Assembly (NCBI GenBank): GCA_026419775.2
Contig: JAOPGA020000946.1
Coordinates: 62,001-126,000, forward strand
Length of the DNA stretch: 64,000 nt
Reading direction: 5' to 3'
Source: Acrasis kona
Taxonomy: Eukaryota; Heterolobosea; Eutetramitea; Acrasida; Acrasidae
The notes below the pieces were generated by a model. The model was not told the origin of the DNA. It saw nothing but the letters and a program-made list of their open reading frames with translations, and did not search any database. Positions 22,525 through 32,879 of the stretch are shown piece by piece (positions within the stretch are counted from its first letter, which is position 1; each line of letters starts with the position of its first letter). The position numbers were made by a program, and so were the translations under genes.

Positions 22525-24273
22525 TTATTCTGTTACAGTTTCGGATGCATTACTCATTGCTGCTCTCGTCGACAAACTACTCTTAACAGTCAAACTTGCA
22601 TCACCACCATTCAGATTCCATCTAATAGAATCCAATTGGTCCAACTCTCTGTCAAAATCAGGAGTGTTCACATCAGAATGTAGAAATACAAAGTTCTGAC
22701 CCGTCGTGCTTCGGAATGTAAATTCGTCGTCAATTAAGCTATCAGGATCGAACATGTCCGACGAACCGTCGTCAGTGGAATCTTCAATGGGCAATGTAAG
22801 AATTCTTGGCGCGTAGTATGCTCTTTGTGAAAACCTTCTGTCAGATGTATTGCTGTCTGAGTTTTCCTCGGAGAATTCTGAAACACAAGTTGTTTGTAAA
22901 TCGTTCTCTGTTGGGTCCAAGTCGTCTCCATTCCCCCAATCATCATCCGAACAAATTCTATTCATAGAGCAGATTTTATGTTGATTGGACTTGTGAATGA
23001 TGGAATCGGATTGAATGTCTCTGTCGTCACTACCGGTCATGGCAACCGTATGTTTGTTTTTTGGTGTTTTTGTTTTTTTTGATTTGTCCTTCATCATGTA
23101 GTGGTCAGGTATGACCCGTATGTGAAAGTTTGATGTTGCACTTGGACTTGTTTTTTTGTGTGAAGGTGATGTTGACAAAGTTGTGGTCAAATGTTGATGT
23201 GGTGCATTTAACACTTGTACTTGTTCTTGGTTTGGAGGCAAAATGTTTGCTTCGTAGTTTTCATCTTCTTGCTTGTTCTTCTTTTTAAATAACTTTGCTC
23301 CAAATATTTTGTTTAATTGTAGCTTGTGTTGTTTGGGCTCCAAAGTTGGTATTAAAGGATTGTAGCTTTCAAAATCATACAAATGAAGATGTGATGGTGG
23401 TGTCTTCGGAGAGTTTGTTTTGGAAGTCCTGTGGTGCATGTGATAAATCTCTGTAAATAGTTCTGGAATGTTTATGGACAGTTTGGTGTCAAATTCCACG
23501 CAAAGTCTATTCTCAACTAATGGAGAGTTCAAATCCTTAAGCTTAAAGGTTACGTTAGTTAATTGATGCAGGTTGTGTTAATACTTTTGAGCGAAACATG
23601 TGCATCTGTTGCTTTGATAGCTTTAGCAACTCTGCATGTGCGGCTAACATGTAATGGTTGTTAAGATGGTACCCACTATCCACAATTGATGCTCGACATA
23701 AGTTGCTCATCTCCTCCAACTCTCTTAGGAACTGATAATTACATCAAAGAAAGTAGACCAAGTACTTACAGTGTGGGAGATGTGTTCTATTGAGTTACTT
23801 TGTGTGTAACTAAATACAAATAAAATGATACTCCTCTTCTCAATAGCTTGCTTATACAACATTTGCCTCAAGCTTATGGCATGTTTCAATCCAGTATGTA
23901 CAATACTAAAAACAACTCGGTCCTTGTTGATCTCATCCTCAACAAGCCATTCTGTAACTCGTTTGTTCTTTCTTTTATAATAACAAAGTCCTTGATTCCT
24001 TTGCTCTCCGAACAATAAATTATTACCGCCCCTTGGGTGAGCCGCTGGTGCTTCGTTCGCTGCATCATTATCATCTTTTTTAATCAAGCTTCTATTAGAA
24101 ATGTAGTTTGTCAACAGTTGGTCCACCACGCCATGACAAGATGTAACAATCAGGACCGGTACGACAATCGGAACAACATGCTGCTGTTTTTCATTCAATG
24201 CATTCGTCGTCATTCCAACTCCCTCATACCGTTCCTCAACCGACACACCAGTTGAATCACGTCTCTTTTTCAT
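22525..24273 (-). CDS. Uncharacterised 553-residue protein
   Basis: Exons 24273-23770, 23731-23585 and 23535-22525, with introns of 38 and 49 nt; the second has a clear TTAACTAAC branch point. The first true ATG is at 24273 (MKKRRDSTG). Residues 25-220 look like a folded alpha/beta then helical domain (HVVPIVVPVLIVTSCHG, RSIILFVFSYTQSNS, LRELEEMSNLCRASIVD, HYMLAAHAELLKLSKQ). The C-terminal 300 residues are Ser/Asp-rich and disordered with basic patches. I do not recognise a family. Its start lies only 50 bp from the end of the Ariadne gene on the same strand. Confidence 0.8.
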
Positions 24274-24323
24274 AGAGTTCGATAATAAGAACAACTCAAC
24301 GTCAACCAAACAATTATAATAAT

Positions 24324-25874
24324 TTATTTTCTTTCAACAACAAGACCGTTGCTACTCCCCTCTAATAAATGTTGCAGCCTCGTAGCAGCGCTTCTTGTGG
24401 TGGCAATAATCTCATCTCTATCGAACTGCTCTACGGGGGTGCTTTCAAGAATTTCGCTCAACCTCTCGGTCACCCTCTCCAAGTCCTCCTGCAGGTACTC
24501 AAACAAATTCTTTTCTTGACCCTCGTCTAGATAATAACCATAAACATACGTGTATTTCAAGCTGCCTCTGCAATCTATCAACGTTTGGACCGCCTTTTGA
24601 ATGTACTCAACATCTACCCACGAGCTATACTTGTTGATCTGCGTCAACTCCTTCATTTTATCTTGCGCCTTTTCTCTGAGCTGCTTTTCTAATTTTTGTG
24701 ATTTGTCGTGATTGGCATAACGTTTGAAGTAATGCATGTATTTTTGTAATTCCCTTCTCGCGGTCTCTCTGTCGGTTTCTTTGGTCCTTCCTGCCAATTC
24801 CTCCGGTTTGTATCTGTTGCATTTGTAGTACCCGCCTGTCCCGCTGGAGTGATCTTTCCAATCCTCCATGCACACCCAACAAAATTCATATTTACACAAC
24901 GAACAGGTCATGTGGTTACAACCACCGTTCTTTTCTATGCTCCTGTTACATTTGGGACAATCTTTTGTGTTTGCAGTAAGCCAGGTGGCCGTCTCCGATT
25001 CGTCCTTTTCCTTTTTCAACCATTTGACTAGCTCGGAGCAACTGCAGGGCACGTGTGATTCTTTGCCACATTGGAAACAAAATTTACATGAGCACGTACA
25101 GGTCACCGTGTCGGTGATGCCCTCTGGACAGTATACAGCCCTTCCGCAGTCGGGAGCAGGGCACCACTTGATTCTTGGATTGTCGTCAACAAATGATCTT
25201 GCTATAAACTTGGAATAAGTAGAGTAGTGCTTTTTATCGACAATGTCCTTGACCAAGGTCTCGTCGACGAGAACATTACATTTAGGATATGGACATTTTG
25301 CATGTAGACAGGCAGGACCATCCTTTATTTCAACTTCAAGATAGTCCTTCATGCACCTTCTGCACAAAAAATGTTTACAAGACAAGGATAGCATCAAGCC
25401 TCCATTATAGTCATCGTAGCATACTGGACACGTCATTTCCTTCTTTGCATCGCCTTTATGAAAAACGTAATCATTCAGATTGACATTAGCCTTCTTGATC
25501 ACTTTGTCCCGGTTGTCAAAGAAGTCCAAAAATAGCTTCTCCTTGTCCCATGCATAGGCACGAAGTAGTGCGCCGGCAATCCCTAGCGGAACTCCAAGTA
25601 CCTCGTGACAGTGGATGACTTGTTCCTGCTGTGAGTTTATGAGATCCTCTGCACTTAAAGAAGTGAAATCAGAATTTTTTGATCTGTTTAAGTCGGTATC
25701 ATCATAGATCCCGTCTGTCTCCTCTCCTTCAATTTCAATTTCGATATCTTCATCTTCATCAAAATCACCTTCTTCATCGGAGCCACCCTCATCTGATCCG
25801 TAGTCAATGTCGCCATCAGTATCGTCCATGCTGTCGGATTGAGGGCTTTGGATTTTCTTATTTGATTTCGACAT
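24324..25874 (-). CDS. Ariadne-type RBR E3 ubiquitin ligase
   Basis: Single exon, 516 residues, like ARIH1 in length and order. Residues 14-58 are an acidic tract, 75-125 a UBA-like region, 148-200 RING1 (TCPVCYDDYNGG, CKHFLCRRCM), 215-280 the IBR zinc domain, 306-337 RING2, and 345-516 the Ariadne domain. The catalytic Cys that accepts ubiquitin from the E2 is Cys319 in NGGCNHMTC. Ariadne ligases work with UbcH7-type E2s and are switched on by neddylated cullin-RING complexes. A cullin and an unusual E2 lie elsewhere in the window, but no physical linkage is implied. Confidence 0.96.
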   Translation of the reverse strand: MSKSNKKIQSPQSDSMDDTDGDIDYGSDEGGSDEEGDFDEDEDIEIEIEGEETDGIYDDTDLNRSKNSDFTSLSAEDLINSQQEQVIHCHEVLGVPLGIAGALLRAYAWDKEKLFLDFFDNRDKVIKKANVNLNDYVFHKGDAKKEMTCPVCYDDYNGGLMLSLSCKHFLCRRCMKDYLEVEIKDGPACLHAKCPYPKCNVLVDETLVKDIVDKKHYSTYSKFIARSFVDDNPRIKWCPAPDCGRAVYCPEGITDTVTCTCSCKFCFQCGKESHVPCSCSELVKWLKKEKDESETATWLTANTKDCPKCNRSIEKNGGCNHMTCSLCKYEFCWVCMEDWKDHSSGTGGYYKCNRYKPEELAGRTKETDRETARRELQKYMHYFKRYANHDKSQKLEKQLREKAQDKMKELTQINKYSSWVDVEYIQKAVQTLIDCRGSLKYTYVYGYYLDEGQEKNLFEYLQEDLERVTERLSEILESTPVEQFDRDEIIATTRSAATRLQHLLEGSSNGLVVERK

Positions 25875-26442
25875 GTGTTCTTCTTGTTAGGATTTATTAT
25901 GTCATCGGTCAACCAATCTTTTTTTAACCGTGACTCGCTCATTAGTAATTCTTAAGATCTCTCTCTGCTCATGATCTCTTAAAAGCAACCATAGTTCTAC
26001 ATAAAGTGATCTCTACTAAAGGTTGTTGTAAAGAACTAAAAGTTATTCATTGTTTTCAAAAGCTTCTGCAGTTTATTTAATAACAAATCACCCTTGTTCT
26101 TTATCTTGCCATACGGTAAGCTTTACACAAGTCGAAAATGCAATAGCGCCGATCATGCACTCTAGTGCGAGCTTGAATATGCACACACGAAGGGATGATC
26201 ATTGTCAATGATAGCACTATTTCTAGATATTATTTATTTATGGATGACATACAAAGTTAAGCAACAACTGCAACATTACTTCTCATTTCGTTCCTTTTTT
26301 AATATATTAAGGTCGGCCATAGTCGTTGCTTAATTTTGTATTAATGAACAAATTGACCTGTTAAAGAATTTCCCTTCCCGAGAGTAGGATAAAATTGTCC
26401 CTCAAATGTCAAAATATTCGATGGACCAATTGATTCCACAAC
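25875..26442. other. Intergenic region between divergent genes
   Basis: 568 bp between the starts of the Ariadne and RGS-START genes, so it must hold both promoters. It is AT-rich. I see no open frame, RNA gene or repeat. Confidence 0.4.
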
Positions 26443-27711
26443 ATGGATAAAACTGAGAGACTGCTTTCTTTGTACTCCTTTGAGTTTGAGGTGGCCCTAG
26501 ACGACCCTGACCTAAGATCATGTTTTCGCCAATTTCTTGTCAAGATACGCAATGAGGAGTCATTCTTATTTTTAATGGAACTTGAGGTATTAACATGATT
26601 TGACCGATTAATTAATTATTAGAAATTTGTGACATTTGTTGGAACAGCCACAAGATACAGGGCAGCAGAAAGAATCGTGAAAGAATATCTGGAGGTTGGT
26701 GCAGAAAAAGAAGTGAATGTGAGCAGCAGGTTAAGAGAAGCCACCCTTCGGAGATTTAAAACCTGCAGTGATACGAACTGTGATGGTACTCTGTTTAACG
26801 AGCTTCGAACTGCCATATTTATGGAGTTGAGGGAGGATTGTATGGCTGGCTTCATAGCCTCTGATATCTTCAAGGCGCATGTTAAAAAAGAGTTGAAGAA
26901 AAATAACAACTACCTCTCACGTATAGGGACTGTTAAGCCAGAACGAAGACTATCACTTTTAGAATTAGAGGAGCTCTATAACTTTAACGACAAACCTGAG
27001 ATTACTGATGATGACTTTGAAAGAGTGTTAAAACGGTGTAGTGAACAAGGTGGGGAATGGGACATTATTAAACAGGCCAAGCGTTGTTGTCGTAGTCTTT
27101 CAAGATCTGATATCAAAGGTTTTAAAACTCTAAAGCATGTGGTCTATGTGCCGTTCAGTCGGGAGGAAGTGTTTTATATAACACAGTGCAGCGAGCAGGC
27201 CGCCAAAGTGGATCTAGACATTTTTAAGAGCAAAAGAACACATTACCATTTCATGGACTTTGATAAATATAGAGCTGTAGTGACTCACCAAGAGGTCATG
27301 CTTCCATTCCCGCTAAATAATAGGTACCAAATCACAACGAGTGCTGTGAGGAGGTTGCCTAACGGCAACATTATAATGGTATCTAAAACGGCCAGTGTTG
27401 ACAACATCCCCTACAATCCAAAACATGTTAAGGCCACTTCTCTAAACGGTCACATTTATGAAGAACTTCCCGGAGGTCACTGTCGTTATACTATTCTATC
27501 ATTCTTTGACTGGGCTGGAATCATACCGGCTCCTATATGGAACAAACTTATTTCAATAATGAAAACTGACTCGCTCGTGGATGTAATTGAGCAGGCGGGT
27601 TACGATAGAATGAGTAGGAGCGTGAGCGGACCTTTATTGGAGCATCCGTTATACCAAAGTTTGATGTATAATCAACAAAAGACGCCGTACGGTCAACAGG
27701 ACTCAGAATAA
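26443..27711 (+). CDS. RGS domain-START domain protein
   Basis: Exons 26443-26586 and 26623-27711 with a 36-nt intron; 410 residues. The ATG at 26443 (MDKTERLLSLYSFEFEVALD) begins the RGS fold directly: residues 10-150 contain LRSCFRQFLVKIRNEES, FLFLMELEKFVTF and CMAGFIASDIFKAHV. RGS domains speed GTP hydrolysis by heterotrimeric G-alpha subunits. Residues about 200-385 match the START lipid-transfer fold (MDFDKYRAVVTHQEVMLPFP, SLNGHIYEELPGGHCRYTIL). The combination suggests lipid-regulated control of G-protein signalling; that is inference. An earlier ATG at 26421 stops after nine codons and may be a small upstream frame. RMC1 follows on the same strand after 106 bp. Confidence 0.9.
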
Positions 27712-27817
27712 TGTGGTTGTTCGTAAATATTGTTGGTGAGTTGGTGTGACGAGACTTTGTGTATCCAAACCTCTACGAATAAAACGATCTATCTTTGTAA
27801 TTTATTTTGTAAGCATC

Positions 27818-30126
27818 ATGTCGGAATATGTTAATGGTGATGCCATTAAGAGGAGTAGAAGTTCGGCGATAACACAACCAAAGAAACAACCTGGATGCTA
27901 CTTGTTCTTAAACAATCCATTGGCGAGATTTATCATACAAAGCCCAATGGCAATTGTTCAGTGGGATGACGTAACCAAAACTGTGGTCATAATAAATGAC
28001 AGAAGAGTGGACGTTCTGCCGGCATATAATGGATCCCAATTTTCTTTATCTTTAGAGTAACATAACATACGTCTACTTTGCTAAACTGAGTAGATTACCA
28101 ATAATGTATAACTTATCCAACAACCATATACCAGCACATATATCACCACATAGTAGAAGCGACTCCAACATTCTCCAAGCGAAAGTATCACCAACAAGAG
28201 CACATCTCGCAGTCAATTACAACTCCAAGCAAATAGTACGTTAGTTTGTTTGTGTTTTTGACTTTCAAAAGATTGTATTCAGAGTTTCTGATCAGGCTAG
28301 AGAAATCTTCGCCGCATTCGAGTGTAAGGACACCAAGAATCGGCAGACAAAGATTCTAGAATTTTTTTGGCTGGACGACATTCATATTCTCCTCATCAAC
28401 AACACAGGCATCGAAGTACTATTATTGACTCAAACAAGTGGCAAAACCAAACAGTTTAAAACAATCAAATCCATCAGCGAAAATATTCGGTTCTTTGTTT
28501 TTTGTGTAAGTGCTTTTTAGATGATTATAAATCACACCCTGATAGTCGGAAGCAAATGCTTTTGTTTGTTCGCACGAATCCAAACCTGGTTATTTGTTTG
28601 CATACACAATTTCGTTCAAAACAAAAGGGTTGCTGACAAGAGGAGAGAGATTTTCGCTAGAAATACCCGCCAATGAGCCAAACGTGAAGGCAGATGAGGT
28701 CTTCTTGGTATTACTGTAAGTGTCGCGTGCAACCTGCTCTCACCATTGTAGGTACGGAAAATGTTGCTGTATTTATGTGAGTCCACAAAGACAAGAAATG
28801 ACGATATTCAAAATCCAACAAACAACTTTTGTAAAGGAGAGGGTGTTTAATTTATTCGTTCAAGGAAAGTTTGGACTCAACGTGGTTGATTCGCTTATCG
28901 TAGTTCACAACATTGAGGACAAGCTCAGCATGGTTTATGACATTTTCACCAACCAACAAGTGGGACCAGCATCACCTCCCATGTCCGTCGCATCCAATCA
29001 ATCACAATCATCTCCCTTCGTCGAAATGTACTCACCCACCTGGCATTACATTCATCCCAACATTATTCTTGACCTCAAGAATGGTTTTCTTTTCGAACTC
29101 AATCTCTCTCTGGACTCGATGCTAATTAGCATCAGGAGCAAGGTCGAACTAGTCAAGTTTCTATTCAGGAGAGTCAACTCAAAATTCGTGCTGCTGAGAA
29201 CGCTCAAATCCTTTTTAGACGAAAGAAGAGAGTCTTTGAGTTTGATCTGCACATTATTCAACATTATGAACAGACATTACCTAAACACTTTATTGAAAAG
29301 AGAATATAAAAGTAATGTAACTGCTTCACCTCCACGTGCCCAAAGTCTTCAAATCACAACTTCGCGTAACGTGAGCGACTTGTTGGTGAAAAGTCCCATT
29401 TTAGATTACGATATCAATACTAATGGTTCGACTGGTGTCCCTAGTGTTTCCGACGATGACACCCATCAGCAGCAGTCATCTTCACAAGATGATGTTACAA
29501 TGATCGGCTCTTTGGGTTATCCAATTATAGAACAAATAGATATTTATAGCCACGTCCTTCAACCAATAGATGAAGAGGAGACCATTGACACCATGAGCCT
29601 GGTACACGTCCTCGTGGAATATCTCAAGAGCTTAAAGAGTTTTAGAATTCCCGTTCAACATTTCATTCAAAAGTTTTTAATTGAATTATTAATTAAATGT
29701 GGCGAATTGCACTTGTTACATTCTTTTATTCAATACAAGGTGATAAGCGATAGCAAACCAACTGCTTTACAAATCTTGTACATTTCAAATCAATACGAAC
29801 CTGCTTATCAAATAGCCCTGGATATGATGAGCAGGTTACAGGCATATGAAATGATTTGTGAAATCTTTTTGTCTCGTGGTTACATTACTCAGGCGTTACA
29901 AACAATGTATAGATACCAAGTGGTTAACATTCCACCAAAGGTCATCTTTGAGGCTGTGTTGAAAACAAATGACACTTGTTTGTTTTATAATGCTTATGAG
30001 ATTCTAAGAAGAATTAATTTACGCAACAGGAAGGATTCTAGTTTTTTGGAAAGCGATGATTGTGCAGAGTACGACAGAATGTATCAAGAACAATTTGGAA
30101 CCGTTAAACCAAAACCTAGTCAATAA
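27818..30126 (+). CDS. RMC1: RMC1 (Mic1-domain) subunit of the Mon1-Ccz1 Rab7 GEF
   Basis: Five exons: 27818-28012, 28056-28235, 28272-28505, 28546-28715 and 28752-30126, with introns of 43, 36, 40, 36 nt; 717 residues (human 657). The first donor could instead lie 6 nt upstream, also in frame. The C-terminal 300 residues carry the Mic1 domain: IPVQHFIQKFLIELLIKCGE, DSKPTALQILYISNQYEPAY, QALQTMYRYQ. The middle shows GKFGLNVVDSLIVVHN, close to the animal protein. The N-terminus is a beta-propeller. RMC1 (C18orf8, Bulli in flies) supports Mon1-Ccz1 in activating Rab7 on late endosomes and lysosomes. The 3' end is 25 bp from convergent PARN, so transcripts probably overlap. Confidence 0.92.
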
Positions 30127-30151
30127 TAAATGTATTTCATAGTAACATAAT

Positions 30152-32138
30152 TTATAAGATTGTACACAAATTGTAACCGGTATCTTCTTTGATTGATTGC
30201 ACCTCCGATGGTCTTGTAAAGGAACGCCTAGCTTTCTTTCTCGGCGACATTTCCCTGGAGATATCCAGAGAAACATTACTACTTCTCGATCTCTTCTTCA
30301 CTGGTACTTCTTTGCCGTTCAACATGCAGTCTATGATTCCATTACGATCCGCCTCATCAAACATGGTCACCGTACATCCCAAAGCAGCAACGCTCTTTTT
30401 AAACTCCACGCCGCTCTTGCTACCCTTCTTTACATGCTCTGCAATCTGCTCCAGCTGCTCTCTGGTGGCAACGCGCAGGCGCACGAAAGCACTCTTGTCA
30501 TCTATCCACTTGATGTTGCAGGGAGCCGAACCGTAATCCTTGAATAATGGTGTAATGTCGCTGTTTTGGATTTGTTCTGAGAGGCCAGTGATCAATATAC
30601 ACATCCGATCGGTCTTGAATCAAATGTTCGGATGATCTAATGTTGGAGTCCAAGTGCAATTCGACTTCGCTGCACATTAAGTTAATCACATTAATGGCTT
30701 GTGTTAAATGATCCAATTGACCAATTGTTGTGTAGTCAACATTGTGTTGGTTCTTTCCAAAGTAATGTGACATTCTAATGTAAATGTAACCCGTCACGAT
30801 GGAATCAAAAGCTGCTTCGTGTTCTCTTGGTTGATTAAATGTTTCAGCATGTTGCGGAAATGTTAGACCCTCGTTAAATTCAGCAGATGATGTGCTTTCT
30901 AGGAGTTGACCGAGACCCGTGTCTACGAACAGTTTTTGTGTGATTAATTTATCTGTTCTGGCCATGTGTTTGGTGTCAATGATTCCACCAGGAAATGTCT
31001 TCATGAGCTGATCGCAAAATTCATCAAGCGTGTCTGGTAGTGGTGCGATGAATTTATGATAAACGTGAACAATGTCAAGTAGCATATTGTGACCAATGAT
31101 GGGCACTCTTAATTGAGTCAACTATAATCGTTAGCGTGTGAAATGAAAATGACTCACTAGTTTGATGATGCGCCTGAACCCAATTTGACTCTGAACCACA
31201 TTATGCACTTCTTGATCCTTATTTTCTTCTGCTATCCTACTCACGCGGAAAACGGTTCGTGGGTTATGAATGGTTCTGAATGAAATTTTTCCTGGGAAAA
31301 TGTCACCAAGGTTTTCGTACAAGAGCTTTCTAGTAAAAGCATTGCTCACTTCAATGTCGAAATGTTCAACCGTTGTAGTGTACCAATTTCGAACGTCAGA
31401 TTGTGCTTTTCTGATGAATTCAATCACATCTGGTCTAAGTGTAGACAGTTGAATTTTATTTTCAACAGGTGCGGCTTGTCTACTCCTTCTAGATTCTTCG
31501 CTTTTAATTAATTTCTGCTCTTCGATTCCATCCATGTATCTTGTCCTAGTGTCAGAGAGATTGATTGCATGTTTAAAAGTACGTTATTCCATCTTTGATA
31601 ACCTAAAAGAAGCGATTAGAGGATTAGATGGAGATTGTGCATACTTTGTTAAAGTCCATGTCGTGTGTAATTAAAAACTCCAAGCAGGAATTTTGACAGT
31701 TGAATACATTATTATTAGATCTTTTGAATAAATAAAAGTTGTATGCCTTGTGTGTGATTTCAGCGGCAAGATTTTCACCCGTCTTTTGATCAATGTACCA
31801 TAAGCAAACACCAAATTGAATTAATTCAAAATGTTCAGCAGATCGTTTGGCTTTAATGTACCTGTGCTTAAGCGTATCAAAATAATTAGGTTTCATAGAA
31901 GCACTGTTGTTGGTTATAATAAATAGTGTAAAATTTACTTGAGCTCAAGACCAGAGAATTCTCCATCAATAGTGACAAATGATGCTTTGCTATTTTGAAG
32001 TTACATGGGGAAGTTGAAAACGCTTCTTACTGTAAATTTTCCTCAAATTCTTTCGCTACATCATCAAAGTTGTGTCTGTTTACATCAATTATGGAGCTCT
32101 ACTTATAATGAGAAGACGACAGTATTACCACATACCAT
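30152..32138 (-). CDS. PARN: PARN poly(A)-specific ribonuclease, with an apparent frameshift
   Basis: Exons 32138-32136, 32098-32031, 31989-31939, 31903-31645, 31602-31583, 31545-31158, then 31121 to the 3' end, with introns of 35-42 nt. The first coding exon is just the ATG. Residues about 24-330 are the DEDD nuclease core: SFVTIDGEFSGLEL carries the Asp/Glu pair, DFNKV, and IIGHNMLLDIVHVYHKF. The RRM (WIDDKSAFVRL) and a basic tail follow, but in another frame: near 30603-30607 (around GATCGGATG) the frame must change by one base, with no intron that fits. PARN trims poly(A) tails of mRNAs and small nuclear RNAs. The shift may be a sequence error or a real lesion removing the RRM. Confidence 0.85.
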
Positions 32139-32349
32139 CTTTGAATTTGTAATACCAGGTTGATTGTAACCTCAGAAAGATAGTCGGGGTAATAATCTTA
32201 ATTAATCAATCAAAGTGCGGTGGAGATTCATATTTATTTTTATCCACTGTAATGCGACCAAAATAGTTATCACAATTAGTCTATTCTCCTTAAAAAGTAT
32301 ATTATTTGTTGTTCAAGAAGATAGTCCCTTAATAGTTCTTTTCTAATTT

Positions 32350-32766
32350 ATGGGACAAGCAAAGAGTAGGAAGAGGGATGCACAATCTGACGATGAAGAA
32401 AGCGAGTGCGAGTATCAATCACCCTACATGTTCAATGTTGGAGTAGGTGCAGAGAAGTCGTTTGACTGCTTGATAACAATTGATGGGAGGTGTATCATAA
32501 GAGGAACAAAAATCTTTAGCGATGATTACGAGTATGTCATAAGAGACATGAAACAAGGCTCCTGTATATTAAACTTATTCCCATCTACCGCATCCCGGTT
32601 CATTGTTACCACATTGAACTGGAAAACACTAAACAGGAGGGGCTTCAGAAAGTGGTTTGTTGGGAAGCCGAATTGCGTTCAGTTTGACTTTTTAATGGTA
32701 AATACAAGTTACGACAGGTACGACATTTATTTGTATCTGAGGCGTGGAGAGAGAAGTGAGTGGTGA
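32350..32766 (+). CDS. Hypothetical protein with N-myristoylation motif, 138 aa
   Basis: ATG at 32350 (MGQAKSRKRDAQ), a good N-myristoylation site: Gly2, small residue at 5-6, then a Lys/Arg patch that would help membrane binding. An acidic stretch (DDEESECE) follows. The remaining 100 residues look like one compact beta-rich domain (FNVGVGAEKSFDCLITIDGR, FIVTTLNWKTLNRRGFRKWF, YDIYLYLRRGERSEW). I do not recognise the family. It is divergent from PARN, 211 bp between starts. Single exon, TGA stop. Confidence 0.6.
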   Translation: MGQAKSRKRDAQSDDEESECEYQSPYMFNVGVGAEKSFDCLITIDGRCIIRGTKIFSDDYEYVIRDMKQGSCILNLFPSTASRFIVTTLNWKTLNRRGFRKWFVGKPNCVQFDFLMVNTSYDRYDIYLYLRRGERSEW

Positions 32767-32879
32767 GACAGACCAGTAAGAATCAGAGATTATTTTGTTC
32801 ACTTTTAAAAAATGACTTTCCATCGTGAGTAATGTTGGAATGAATCATTGATGATAAATAGTTTTTTATTAAACATTAT

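Noticed and set aside
24849-25483. Plus-strand frames opposite the Ariadne gene
   Set aside because: The minus strand encodes a complete RBR ligase with all zinc ligands; the opposite frames are shadows.
28506-28522. A 15-17 nt intron in RMC1 (GTAAGTGCTTTTTAG)
   Set aside because: A 40-nt intron ending at CTGATAG restores a better RMC1-like frame and agrees with the other intron sizes.
30575-30600. A 26-nt intron (GTGTATATTG to CTCTCAG) to repair the PARN frame
   Set aside because: Its removal leaves the downstream RRM in the wrong frame and it is far shorter than any other intron here.
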